From: Alphaproteobacteria bacterium
GTDB lineage: Bacteria; Pseudomonadota; Alphaproteobacteria; Bin95
Length of the DNA stretch: 64,000 nt
Direction: 5' to 3'
Assembly: GCA_020638555.1 (NCBI GenBank)
Contig: JACKII010000006.1
Location: 124,001 to 188,000 of the forward strand
The translations under genes were made by a program, and so were the position numbers. Within the stretch, counting starts at the first letter, position 1. Each line of letters begins with the position of its first letter. Shown piece by piece: positions 11,143-19,333 of the stretch. The notes beneath the pieces were generated by a model that made no database searches, had not been told where the DNA came from, and saw nothing but the letters and a program-made list of their open reading frames with translations.

Positions 11143-12756
11143 CTATTCGGCGGCGGTTTCGTGGGCGCTGGCCTGGTGCGCTTCCGCCCACTCACGCAGC
11201 TTGACCCGCTGGATCTTGATGGTGTTCGGGCTGATCGCGAGCGGCCATTCCTCCACGGCGACAACCCGCACCGGGCATTTGTAATTGGCGAGATTGCGGC
11301 GGCAACGGGCGATCAGCGCCTGTTCGTCGAAGTCGGCGTCCGGTTTCAGTTCGACGAAGCCGAAGGCACGCACACCCCGCGCGGTGTTGATGGAGATCAC
11401 CTGCGCCTTGGCGATGCCCGGCTCCTTTTCCAGCTCCGCTTCGATTTCCGCCGGGCTGACCAGAAAACCGGAGAGGCGCAGCATGTCGTTGATGCGGCTG
11501 AGATAAACCAGGCATCCGTCCTCGCGCATCTGGCCGAGATCGCCGGTGCGCAGCCAGCCATCCTCGGTCCAGGCCCTGGCGTTGGCCTCCGGATTGTCCG
11601 CATACTCCAGCATCAGGGTCGGGCCCGACACCTCGATCTCCCCCGGAACGCCGGGCGGGCAGAGGTCGCCGGTTTCCTGGTCGCGCACGCGGATGCCGCT
11701 CGCCGGGTTCACCGGAAAGCCGCCGCCGAACATCGCTTCGGCCAGCGGCACGTCGCGCGGGCGAAGCGCCATATAGGCCAGGCACTCGCTCATGCCGAAG
11801 GCGTTATTGGCATAGATGCCGGCGCGCTCGAACGCCTCCCGGTGCGATGGCAGCGGCGGGTTCACGCCGAAGGCGATGACGAGGCGCAGGGACGGGTAGG
11901 GGCGTTGTTCCGCCTCGCCTTCCAGCATACGCACCAGCACCTCGTCGGTGATGACGAGATGGGTGACCTTGTGGCGTTTGATCAACTCCCCTGCCTCGGC
12001 CGGATCGAACAGGGCCTGGATGACCTGGGGCGTTCGGGCCGCGGCGGAGAGGGTCAGGTTGACCAGGCCGACGGTGCCGCACAGCGGCGCGGTCTGGAAG
12101 AACACCGCGTCCGGCGCCTGCATCCGCCAGTGGGCCGAGACACGCTGCGCATGCTCTTCCAGCGAGGCATGGGCGTGCAGGACGAATTTCGGCGCCGACG
12201 TGGTGCCGGAGGTGGTGAAGATCTGGGCGGGCACGTCCGGGCCGCCATGGTCTTCGGCCATGGGGGCCGCGTCCGCCAGGGCGGAGAGGCGATGCACCGG
12301 ACGCCCCAGCACGCTCGCCGGTACGTTCGGCGCGCCGTCGACATCATGGGCGATGACCATTTCCAGGCCGCGAAGGGCGGCCGGGTCGATGGCGGCCAGG
12401 ATGGCCTCGAAGTCGATGTCCTTGAAGCCGGGCCAGAACACCAGCGCGCGGGCACCGGTGCGGCCGACAATGTCCTCCACCTCCTTGGCCCGGAAGCGGG
12501 TGTTGACGCCGACCACGGTCGCGCCCATCCGCCAGACGGCGAAGGTGAGGGCATAGTGCGCGGGCGTATTCGGCAGCCAGAGGGCGATGCGGTCGCCCTG
12601 GCCCAGGCCCAGGGCGGAGAGGCCGGTGGCGAAGCGCCGGCTCAGGTCGTCCAGCGCCGCGTAGGAGGTGGTGCGGCCCGCCTCGATCAGTGCCGGAACG
12701 GCGGGCGCGCTCTCCGCCGCGGCGGCCAACAAGCCCGCAAGGGTTCTGGTAGGCAT
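11143..12756 (-). CDS. AMP-dependent acyl-CoA synthetase/ligase
   Basis: A 537-residue ANL-superfamily adenylating enzyme that activates a carboxylic acid as AMP ester and then CoA thioester. The P-loop-like motif TTSGTTSAPKFV lies around residue 181, GMSECLAY near residue 330 and the TGDLGQM hinge near residue 415. The C-terminal catalytic lysine region reads SPNTIKIQRVKL. That end departs from the usual G-K-x-x-K/R pattern, but a lysine is present. The start is taken at the ATG at 12756 (MPTRTLAG). Sixty-three bases separate it from the TRAP permease stop, and the dehydrogenase follows after 45 bases, so one transcript is likely. Fatty acids, aryl acids or dicarboxylates are all possible substrates. 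Confidence 0.88.
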   Translation of the reverse strand: MPTRTLAGLLAAAAESAPAVPALIEAGRTTSYAALDDLSRRFATGLSALGLGQGDRIALWLPNTPAHYALTFAVWRMGATVVGVNTRFRAKEVEDIVGRTGARALVFWPGFKDIDFEAILAAIDPAALRGLEMVIAHDVDGAPNVPASVLGRPVHRLSALADAAPMAEDHGGPDVPAQIFTTSGTTSAPKFVLHAHASLEEHAQRVSAHWRMQAPDAVFFQTAPLCGTVGLVNLTLSAAARTPQVIQALFDPAEAGELIKRHKVTHLVITDEVLVRMLEGEAEQRPYPSLRLVIAFGVNPPLPSHREAFERAGIYANNAFGMSECLAYMALRPRDVPLAEAMFGGGFPVNPASGIRVRDQETGDLCPPGVPGEIEVSGPTLMLEYADNPEANARAWTEDGWLRTGDLGQMREDGCLVYLSRINDMLRLSGFLVSPAEIEAELEKEPGIAKAQVISINTARGVRAFGFVELKPDADFDEQALIARCRRNLANYKCPVRVVAVEEWPLAISPNTIKIQRVKLREWAEAHQASAHETAAE

Positions 12757-12819
12757 GGACGTTTCCCGAACGAAAGGGTTCGGACCCAACCTACCAGCCC
12801 CCCACGGGCATTGCCAGGA

Positions 12820-14757
12820 TCACGCGGCCTCGGCCTTGGCCCTGGGCTTCACGATCATCAGGCCATAGGCGTAGATGGCCGCGAGGATGGCCGCCCCGAT
12901 CAGGTCGCTGTACGTGCCCGGATAGAGCAGGACCGCGCCGGCGACCAACAGCGGTGCCCGTACCAGCCAATCGATCCGACCGACCCAGTACAGCCAGCCT
13001 TCCAGGGCGGACGAAATCAGCCAGACCGCGATCACCGCCGTCGTCACGTCGTGGATGATGGCCAGGGTCTCGCCGTGCAGGATCAGCGTCGGGTTCAGCA
13101 CGAACAGGAAGGGCAGGATGAACAGGATGATGCCCAGGCGCATCGCCATCACGCCGGTTTTCATCGGGTGCGAGCCGGCAATGGTCGAGGCCGCCACGGC
13201 CGCCACCGCCACCGGCGGCGTGATATAGCTCATCATGCCCCAGTAGAGGATGAACAGGTGGCCGGCCACCCGGTCGAGGCCCGCATCCACCACGGCCTGG
13301 CCCATGACCAGGGCGAGGAAGATGTAGCAGGCGCTGACGGTCATGCCCATGCCCAGGATGAAGCTGGTGATCGCGCCCAGCACCAGCAGCAGGATGACAT
13401 TGTCGCCGGCGAATTGCAGCAACTCGCCCGAGAAGGCCGGGCCGACGCCGGTATAGCTGAGCGAGCCGACGATCATGCCGATGCCGACCAGGATGCCAAC
13501 GATGTTGACGATGTTCTTGGTGGCGTCGAGGACCAGTTCGATCAGGTGACGGAAGCCGAAGCGGTGCTCGCCCTTCTTGAAGATCGCGCAGGTGACGATC
13601 AGCACGCCGGTCGCGAAATACGGGGCGAACGCCTCGATCCGCATGAAAATCAGCATGTAGACCAGCATGATCAGGCTGAAGAGATAGTACCAGCCGTCCT
13701 TGACGACGTCCCGCAGGCGCGGAATCTCCTCGGCCGGCTGGCCCTTCAGGCCGTTGCGGGCGGCATAGTTGTCGGCCTGCAACAGCAGCGCCAGATAGAA
13801 CAGCACCGCCGGCACCAGGGCCGCAATGACCACTGTCGAGTACGAGACGTTCAGGAACTCCGCCATGATGAAGGCGACGGCGCCCATCACCGGCGGCATC
13901 AGCGCACCACCGGTCGAGGCGCAGGCCTCGACCGCGCCCGCATAGGTGGCGGGATAGCCGATGCGCTTCATGGTCGGGATGGTGATCTGGCCGGTGGTGA
14001 CCACGTTGGAGATCACCGAGCCCGACAGCGAGCCAAAGAAGCCGGACGACAGAATGGCCACCTTGGCCGGGCCGCCACGGCTTTTGCCCAGCAAAGCCGT
14101 GGCAAAGGCCATGAAGAACTCGCCGCCGCCGGTCACGACCAGGGCCGAACCGAAGATCAGGAAGCCGATCAGCAGGTTGGTGACCACGCGCATGGGAAGG
14201 CCGATGATTGACTCGGTGCCGAGCGCGTGCTGGCGCACGAATTCCTCGACCGCGCTTTCCGGTCCCCAGAGGAAGCCCGGCATGTATTCGGCGAACAGAG
14301 GGTAGAGGAAGAAGAACAGGCAGACGCCGAACAGGATCCAGCCGCCGGCGCGCCGCACCGCCTCCAGCGCCAGGACGCAGATCACGCCGGCAATGATCGT
14401 CGCGTCGGGCGGGGCCAACAGGTCCCAGCCTTCCTGGATGATCCGCTCGCCATTGTAGGCCATGAAGCCCGCACAGAAGAGCGTCAGGGCGAAGAGTATC
14501 CAATCGATGATGGATATTCGTCCTGTTGTCTCGCCCTTGAAGCCATAGACGAGATAGACCATGCTCATGAAGATGCCGAGCATGACATAGAAGAACGAGG
14601 TGTCGATGATCAACAGCAGTCCGAAGAACTGCCAGTTGAACACTTGGTTCATTGCCAGGTAGATGCCGATCACGCCCATGATGATCGTGAGCGTGCGGAC
14701 CCAGCCGTGCACCCGGTCGCGTTCACTTAACCCCGGCGGGGGGGCTGCGTCTGCCAT
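12820..14757 (-). CDS. TRAP transporter fused permease (DctQ-DctM fusion, TAXI type)
   Basis: A 645-residue inner-membrane protein with about sixteen hydrophobic segments, the normal size for fused 4TM/12TM TRAP permeases. The diagnostic large-domain motif GSLSGSVISNVVTTGQITIP, then MKRIGYPATYAGAVEA, lies around residue 250. MSYITPPVAVAA near residue 540 repeats the same internal symmetry. Fused permeases normally work with a TAXI-family binding protein, but none is next to this gene. The start at 14757 follows GAGGGAGGAAA. A sigma-70-like promoter lies at 14810-14837. The two genes downstream (synthetase, dehydrogenase) probably act on the imported compound. Confidence 0.9.
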   Translation of the reverse strand: MADAAPPPGLSERDRVHGWVRTLTIIMGVIGIYLAMNQVFNWQFFGLLLIIDTSFFYVMLGIFMSMVYLVYGFKGETTGRISIIDWILFALTLFCAGFMAYNGERIIQEGWDLLAPPDATIIAGVICVLALEAVRRAGGWILFGVCLFFFLYPLFAEYMPGFLWGPESAVEEFVRQHALGTESIIGLPMRVVTNLLIGFLIFGSALVVTGGGEFFMAFATALLGKSRGGPAKVAILSSGFFGSLSGSVISNVVTTGQITIPTMKRIGYPATYAGAVEACASTGGALMPPVMGAVAFIMAEFLNVSYSTVVIAALVPAVLFYLALLLQADNYAARNGLKGQPAEEIPRLRDVVKDGWYYLFSLIMLVYMLIFMRIEAFAPYFATGVLIVTCAIFKKGEHRFGFRHLIELVLDATKNIVNIVGILVGIGMIVGSLSYTGVGPAFSGELLQFAGDNVILLLVLGAITSFILGMGMTVSACYIFLALVMGQAVVDAGLDRVAGHLFILYWGMMSYITPPVAVAAVAASTIAGSHPMKTGVMAMRLGIILFILPFLFVLNPTLILHGETLAIIHDVTTAVIAVWLISSALEGWLYWVGRIDWLVRAPLLVAGAVLLYPGTYSDLIGAAILAAIYAYGLMIVKPRAKAEAA

Positions 14758-14809
14758 GCGAATTTCCTCCCTCGAAGGCGAATAGCACCTTCGTGTCACA
14801 GTTGGCGCT

Positions 14810-14837
14810 CTTCTAGCATTCTGCCGGCAACTGTCAA
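14810..14837 (-). promoter_or_regulatory. Candidate sigma-70 promoter of the TRAP-synthetase-dehydrogenase set
   Basis: On the minus strand a perfect TTGACA is followed after 16 bases by TAGAAG (4 of 6 against TATAAT). It lies about 53 bases upstream of the ATG of the fused permease. The -10 match is only moderate. Confidence 0.4.
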
Positions 14838-14961
14838 AGGCTCCCTGCAACACGGTCGGAGTCCGGCAGCCGACGGCATTTGCCAAGAGCGGGACGCAGG
14901 CCGGCGGCGAGACGGGGACAGGGCTCGTGCCGAGGGACAAGCGCGTTTGCCCCACACGCAA

Positions 14962-14991
14962 ACCCGGCGCGGAGGCTGTGCCGCGCCGGGT
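14962..14991 (-). terminator. Hairpin cluster after the RTX gene
   Basis: A perfect 11-bp stem (ACCCGGCGCGG against CCGCGCCGGGT) has an 8-base loop. It is flanked by another stem at 15003-15045 (TGACCGGC/GCCGGTCA) and a GTTTGC/GCAAAC stem at 14945-14963. No T-run follows, so termination is plausible but not certain. Confidence 0.4.
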
Positions 14992-15056
14992 CGGTACCAC
15001 GGTGACCGGCGGCCGCCGCGCAGAGGCGCGGATGGCAGCCGGTCATAGAGGGTCTA

Positions 15057-17831
15057 TCAAGACAGATACCAGATCGACTGAGCCTCCACCGCGATATCGG
15101 TGTCGACAAACACGTCCGCCAGACCATAGCTGTAATGCGCGTAGGTTGCGTCCGCGTCGGTGTAGGTGTCGTTCATCTCCACCAACGGCACCATGTTCAG
15201 GGTGAGCGTGTCGCCGATATCGCCGGTGATCATCGTGATCGAGGCCGCGCTGAAATCGAGCTGCTCCAGCACATCCAGCGCCTGATTGTCGGCCGCACCG
15301 TTGGTCATGTCGACGTGGCTGGCTTGCTCCATCGCCAGCGCCGTAAACGTGCCCGTCGCGACATCGAAGGCACCGTCGCTGAACTTCAGGGTCTCGACAT
15401 TGCTGACCTGGTCCATCCCGTCGGAGCCGAACAGATCCGTGACCTGGACCGCGGATGCCTGGTCCGTCGGCATGATGGCATAGGTTGCGAATGCCCCGCC
15501 GAACATCGCCGTATCGTGTCCGTTGCCGCCATCGAGCCAGTCGTCTCCGCTTGCACCGTACAGGACGTCGTTTCCGTCATTGCCATTGATGATGTCGAAG
15601 ACGTCACTGCCCAGCATCAGGTTGTCGGCGGCATTGCCGTCCCCCTGGGATACCGGAGCCTTGGTATACCTGTCGGTGAGAATCAGAATTTCGGTGTTCT
15701 CGGCCATGGTGACCGAGACATCGCTGATAATCGTGTCGACACCGGCGTCGCCCTGTTCGATGACCGTGTCGTTTTCTCCGGTCAGATAGATGTCGTGACC
15801 GTTGCCGCCCGAGAGGATGTCCTGCTTGGTTTCGTTGAGATGCTGGGCGTGGCGGAAAATATTGTTTTCATCCGTGCCGACCAGCTCGTCCGCGCGCATC
15901 GTACCGCCGATCGCAGTCCATCTCGGCAAGGCGTCGGTCAATTCGGGTGGGGCGATCGTGGGGGTGATCAGGGGATCGCCCGTGGTGACGGTGTCGTAGC
16001 CGACAATGGCGCGCAGGCGGGCCACGTCCTCTGGGGTGATGGTGTCGGTGGCGAGATTGACCGCGTCCGGCCCGTAGAAGGCCGAGAGCGCCGCTTGGTA
16101 GAAACCGTCGTGGTACTGTCCGTCTTCGATCGAATAATACGAGTCGGCGAACTGGAGGATTTCAACGTTGTGAACCTGCTCGTTTCCGGCCTCGCCGCTG
16201 TCGGGGGCGTTGACGTAGTAGGTGCCCCAGCCATATTGCCCGATCTGATAGTCGGCGGCCACGGACGCGTAGATCGAGACATCGATCCCGTCTCCGCCCT
16301 GCAACTCGTCGTTGCCGCCACCGCCATAGAGGATGTCGTTGCCAGCGCCGCCGGACAGGCGGTCGGTGCCGCTGTTGCCGATCAGGACGTCGTCGCCGGC
16401 ATTCCCACCCAGCATATCCCGATAGCTTCCGCTGATCAGAATGTCATTGCCGGTGCCGCCCAGCGCGAACATGAGGCCGACCCAGTCTCCGATAATCACG
16501 TCGTTGCCGTCGCCGCCGAACGCATAATCGGTGCCACCACTCTGCGCCCTGCCGGGTTCGATCCAGTCGTCGCCGGCGTCACCGAACAGAAAATCCGAGC
16601 CGAAGCCCCCGCGGATGGTGTCGTTGCCGTCGCCGCCGAAAATGGTGTCGCGGCCGTTCTGACCGGTAATCGTGTCGTCGCCGCCCATACCGTTATAGGG
16701 GGTGGTTTCCTCCAGGTAGCTGACTGGCAACTCGTAGGTGTCGTCGGCGCTGGTTCCCAACACGGCATCCTGGCCGAACCGGAAATCGGCGATGGGGAGT
16801 GTGCCGGTTGCGCCATCGACCAGTTCCGTATTGCCGGACAATTGGGCGAGGCCGAATATCAGGTGAGTATTGTTGAACCCGGAGATCGTATTGTTCTCGA
16901 CAACAGCCAACGTATCCGTCCGGTTCATGATGATGTACGGCGCATTGTCGGCATTGTCGGTCGGATCGAGGTCCAACCGGTTGTTGACCAGCACATTATC
17001 GCGGATCACGACGGAATCGCCGGGCTCGTTACCGTAGCGAGCCGCCGTGTAGTTGATGATCCCCGGGCCGATGCCGGACTGTTCGCGGGTGATGGTGTTG
17101 TTCGCGATCAGAACATCGCCGCCGGCGGTGATGTCGATCAAAAGATTTCCGGGCTCCAGGCCAGTGCTATTGGTTCCGTCGGAGATGTTGGAGCCGGTGA
17201 CTTCGGTGTAGTAGGCCGTGCTTTTGACGGCGTGCCCGCCGACCGTGTCGTGAATGGTGGAATTCTCGACGAAGAGGGCATTGGCGTGGACGTAGATGGC
17301 GTGCGATTTGCCGTTGATATAGCCGTTTTCCGAAAACTCCGACCCGATGATGCGAACGGTGCCCTCCCGGCCTTCGACCTGGGTTCCGAGCACGCCGTCG
17401 TCATTGCCCTCGAAGACGGAGTTGACGACGGTGACATCGCCGCTTTCGATCCGGACGCCGGCGCCATTGCGACTGGTCGAATGGAAGTTGCGGAAGGTGA
17501 TATTCTCGATCGTGACCGACTGGGACGCATCGCCGGAAATAACGAACAGACCTTTCGAGACACTCGTCTGACCGGATACTGTGCCGTCGGCATTGCGTTC
17601 CAGACCGGTATCGAAGACCGCGCCGGCGCCATCGCCCTTGATGGTGATGCTCGCGGAGATCCTGATATCCACCGGTATCCGGCTGGTTGGCTCCCCAGTG
17701 ACCGGATCCAGGTAATAGCCGCGGTCGGGGGTGTAGTTGCCCTCGGCGATGACGATCGTGTCGCCATCCACTGCGTTCAGGGCAGCACTGCGCAATTCGT
17801 CGTACGACGAAACTGTAATGATTTGACCCAT
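15057..17831 (-). CDS. Secreted beta-helix plus RTX calcium-binding repeat protein
   Basis: A 924-residue acidic protein. Residues about 1-340 form a right-handed parallel beta-helix (pectate-lyase-like), with stacked segments such as VTIENITFRNF, VTVVNSVFEGN and VLIANNTITRE. Residues about 380-515 and 660-780 contain GGxGxDxUx RTX nonapeptides (GGDGNDTIRGG, GGAGNDILYGG, GNDGNDVLYG), which bind calcium after type I secretion. There is no N-terminal signal peptide, as expected for type I substrates. The layout recalls AlgE-type mannuronan epimerases, but I do not see their DPHE catalytic motif. The start at ATG 17831 follows GGCAGGAG. No secretion ABC or fusion genes are adjacent. A structural matrix or polysaccharide-binding role is possible. 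Confidence 0.82.
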   Translation of the reverse strand: MGQIITVSSYDELRSAALNAVDGDTIVIAEGNYTPDRGYYLDPVTGEPTSRIPVDIRISASITIKGDGAGAVFDTGLERNADGTVSGQTSVSKGLFVISGDASQSVTIENITFRNFHSTSRNGAGVRIESGDVTVVNSVFEGNDDGVLGTQVEGREGTVRIIGSEFSENGYINGKSHAIYVHANALFVENSTIHDTVGGHAVKSTAYYTEVTGSNISDGTNSTGLEPGNLLIDITAGGDVLIANNTITREQSGIGPGIINYTAARYGNEPGDSVVIRDNVLVNNRLDLDPTDNADNAPYIIMNRTDTLAVVENNTISGFNNTHLIFGLAQLSGNTELVDGATGTLPIADFRFGQDAVLGTSADDTYELPVSYLEETTPYNGMGGDDTITGQNGRDTIFGGDGNDTIRGGFGSDFLFGDAGDDWIEPGRAQSGGTDYAFGGDGNDVIIGDWVGLMFALGGTGNDILISGSYRDMLGGNAGDDVLIGNSGTDRLSGGAGNDILYGGGGNDELQGGDGIDVSIYASVAADYQIGQYGWGTYYVNAPDSGEAGNEQVHNVEILQFADSYYSIEDGQYHDGFYQAALSAFYGPDAVNLATDTITPEDVARLRAIVGYDTVTTGDPLITPTIAPPELTDALPRWTAIGGTMRADELVGTDENNIFRHAQHLNETKQDILSGGNGHDIYLTGENDTVIEQGDAGVDTIISDVSVTMAENTEILILTDRYTKAPVSQGDGNAADNLMLGSDVFDIINGNDGNDVLYGASGDDWLDGGNGHDTAMFGGAFATYAIMPTDQASAVQVTDLFGSDGMDQVSNVETLKFSDGAFDVATGTFTALAMEQASHVDMTNGAADNQALDVLEQLDFSAASITMITGDIGDTLTLNMVPLVEMNDTYTDADATYAHYSYGLADVFVDTDIAVEAQSIWYLS

Positions 17832-17974
17832 GATACTCCTGCCAAGATTTTCTTGTTTGTTGGCTTTTAGCGATATGGCATGGGTCTTTGTAAAACGCAA
17901 AGGATTCAGATAAAGAATTTACTTAGATTACCCTAATACTTTCAAGATAATTTTCACAAACTTACACATATATT

Positions 17975-18004
17975 GGTATACATATTACGTTATTTTTATG
18001 TCAA
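17975..18004 (-). promoter_or_regulatory. Candidate sigma-70 promoter of the RTX gene
   Basis: On the minus strand, TTGACA (18004-17999) is followed after 18 bases by TATACC (17980-17975). It lies about 145 bases upstream of the RTX start. The -35 is perfect and the -10 matches 4 of 6 positions. Confidence 0.4.
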
Positions 18005-18195
18005 TCGAGGAGTATTTTTGGGACAAACGGAAAACGCACATCGCCAGGCATGTCAAACTTTCGGCCCGTTTGACGGCAACAAATGGCGAAAATGATGCAG
18101 TAATATTCACATGCGACAAATTGGGATAATTCAAAAGGCGGCAATAATATATTACAGATATGACGATTATATCCATAATACATTATGTTTATACT

Positions 18196-18209
18196 TTGAT
18201 CTGAATCAA
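18196..18209. promoter_or_regulatory. FNR/FixK/DNR-type binding site
   Basis: TTGATCTGAATCAA is a perfect TTGAT-N4-ATCAA palindrome, the consensus for FNR-family regulators. Its centre is about 135 bases upstream of the hydratase ATG at 18338, so an activated (class II) start would fall near 18244. The divergent RTX gene could also be affected. Confidence 0.55.
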
Positions 18210-18337
18210 TCTTTGGGTTGGCAAGATTGATCCCGGTGCCGTCGATGCCTCGCGTCCTGCCCGCATGGGCGGCGCTTTCCATCGCTCTGGGATTCACCGA
18301 TAATCCCCACCCCCACGCACAAGGAGATACAGAGCCA

Positions 18338-19204
18338 ATGAATCCCGACGTTCAAGCCGCCATGCCGGAACTGGAAAAATGGGTCGGACGTCAGCGCATC
18401 GTCGAGGACGAGATGGGACTGACATCGGTGCAACGCGCGGCCGCGACCATGAATGTCGATCCCGGCAGCTTCCGGAATGGGGATGCGGTGCCCCGGCAAT
18501 GGTTCAACATGTTCTTTCCGGATATCTGCCGCCAGGACGATATCGGCCCGGACGGCCACCCGAACAAAGGCGTCTTCCTGCCGCCGATTCCGTTGCCGCG
18601 CCGCATGGGCGCCGGGCGCCGGGTCAGGATCATGGGCAATCTCGTGGTCGGGCAACCGGCGCGCAAGATTGCCGAGGTGGCGGCGATCATCCCGAAAAGT
18701 GGCCGGTCCGGCAATATCGTCATCCTGACCATGAAGCTGACCTTCGAGAGCGGCGGCAAGACCATCGCCGTCGACGAATTCGATGCCATTTATCGCGAGG
18801 CGGTGCCGCCAGGGCAAAAATCGTCCACGACGGCGTTCCGCGAGGCGCCCACCGAGAGCGATTGGCAGGAAACGCACCATTTCAGCGAAGCGCTGAACTT
18901 CCGCTATTCCGCGGTGACGTGGAACGCCCATCGCATTCACTATGACGCGGACTATACCCGCGACGTGGAGGGCTATCCGCACACGGTGCAGAATGGCGGC
19001 CTCACCATGCAGACGGTCACCGATGCGGCGTGCCGGCACAATGGCGGCGTGATCGACGGTCTCGACGCCCGCCTGACCAAGCCGATCAATGTCGGCGATA
19101 CCGTGACCATTCTCGGCCGGCACGAGGGGACCAACGAGGCTTGCTGGATCGCCGACCGGCACGGGCATTTGTGTGCCGAGATGACGGTGTCCTTCGGCGG
19201 CTGA
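18338..19204 (+). CDS. FAS1-like/MaoC hot-dog dehydratase (mesaconyl-C4-CoA hydratase-like)
   Basis: A 288-residue double hot-dog protein. Residues about 10-150 match the N-terminal MaoC-like/FAS1-type half. Residues about 180-285 carry the second half with WNAHRIHYD near residue 194, the catalytic histidine region of HTD2 and mesaconyl-C4-CoA hydratases. Such enzymes add or remove water from enoyl-CoA esters. After the motif the sequence reads EGYPHTVQNG, where many relatives have a histidine before the last glycine; this is a minor difference. The ATG at 18338 follows AAGGAGAT. An FNR-type box lies upstream and an intrinsic terminator downstream. It stands alone, so the pathway is open. Confidence 0.82.
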   Translation: MNPDVQAAMPELEKWVGRQRIVEDEMGLTSVQRAAATMNVDPGSFRNGDAVPRQWFNMFFPDICRQDDIGPDGHPNKGVFLPPIPLPRRMGAGRRVRIMGNLVVGQPARKIAEVAAIIPKSGRSGNIVILTMKLTFESGGKTIAVDEFDAIYREAVPPGQKSSTTAFREAPTESDWQETHHFSEALNFRYSAVTWNAHRIHYDADYTRDVEGYPHTVQNGGLTMQTVTDAACRHNGGVIDGLDARLTKPINVGDTVTILGRHEGTNEACWIADRHGHLCAEMTVSFGG

Positions 19205-19250
19205 GCAAAGCCGCTCGGGCCGCATGCCGGTTCCGGATCGGCCTGCCGCC

Positions 19251-19286
19251 AACAAAAAACGCCAGCCCTTCGGGGCTGGCGTTTTC
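19251..19286. terminator. Bidirectional intrinsic terminator
   Basis: A perfect 11-bp stem (AACGCCAGCCC against GGGCTGGCGTT) is capped by a TTCG tetraloop. AAAAA lies on its left and TTTT on its right. It sits between the convergent hydratase and RND transporter genes and can serve both. Confidence 0.85.
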
Positions 19287-19333
19287 GGTTTGCAGGGCCG
19301 CTCACGGCCCGGCAAGACGGTGGGAGAGGGCGC

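Larger units (their letters stand above)
17832..18337. other. AT-rich divergent intergenic region
   Basis: This 506-base stretch is strikingly AT-rich between 17870 and 18215 compared with the surrounding DNA. It separates the RTX gene (minus) from the hydratase gene (plus). It holds a sigma-70-like promoter pointing at the RTX gene and an FNR-type box. Short open frames inside it lack ribosome sites and family similarity. No gene is called. Confidence 0.7.

Noticed and set aside
10720..14211. Very long plus-strand open frame (over 1100 codons) opposite three genes
   Set aside because: It is antisense to the dehydrogenase, synthetase and TRAP permease genes, which all have full family motifs. 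GC-rich DNA commonly leaves the opposite strand free of stops, and the translation is His/Arg/Gln-rich with no domain.
17985..18297. Short open frames in the AT-rich region before the hydratase gene
   Set aside because: They lack ribosome sites and similarity. One overlaps the FNR-type box and the hydratase leader.
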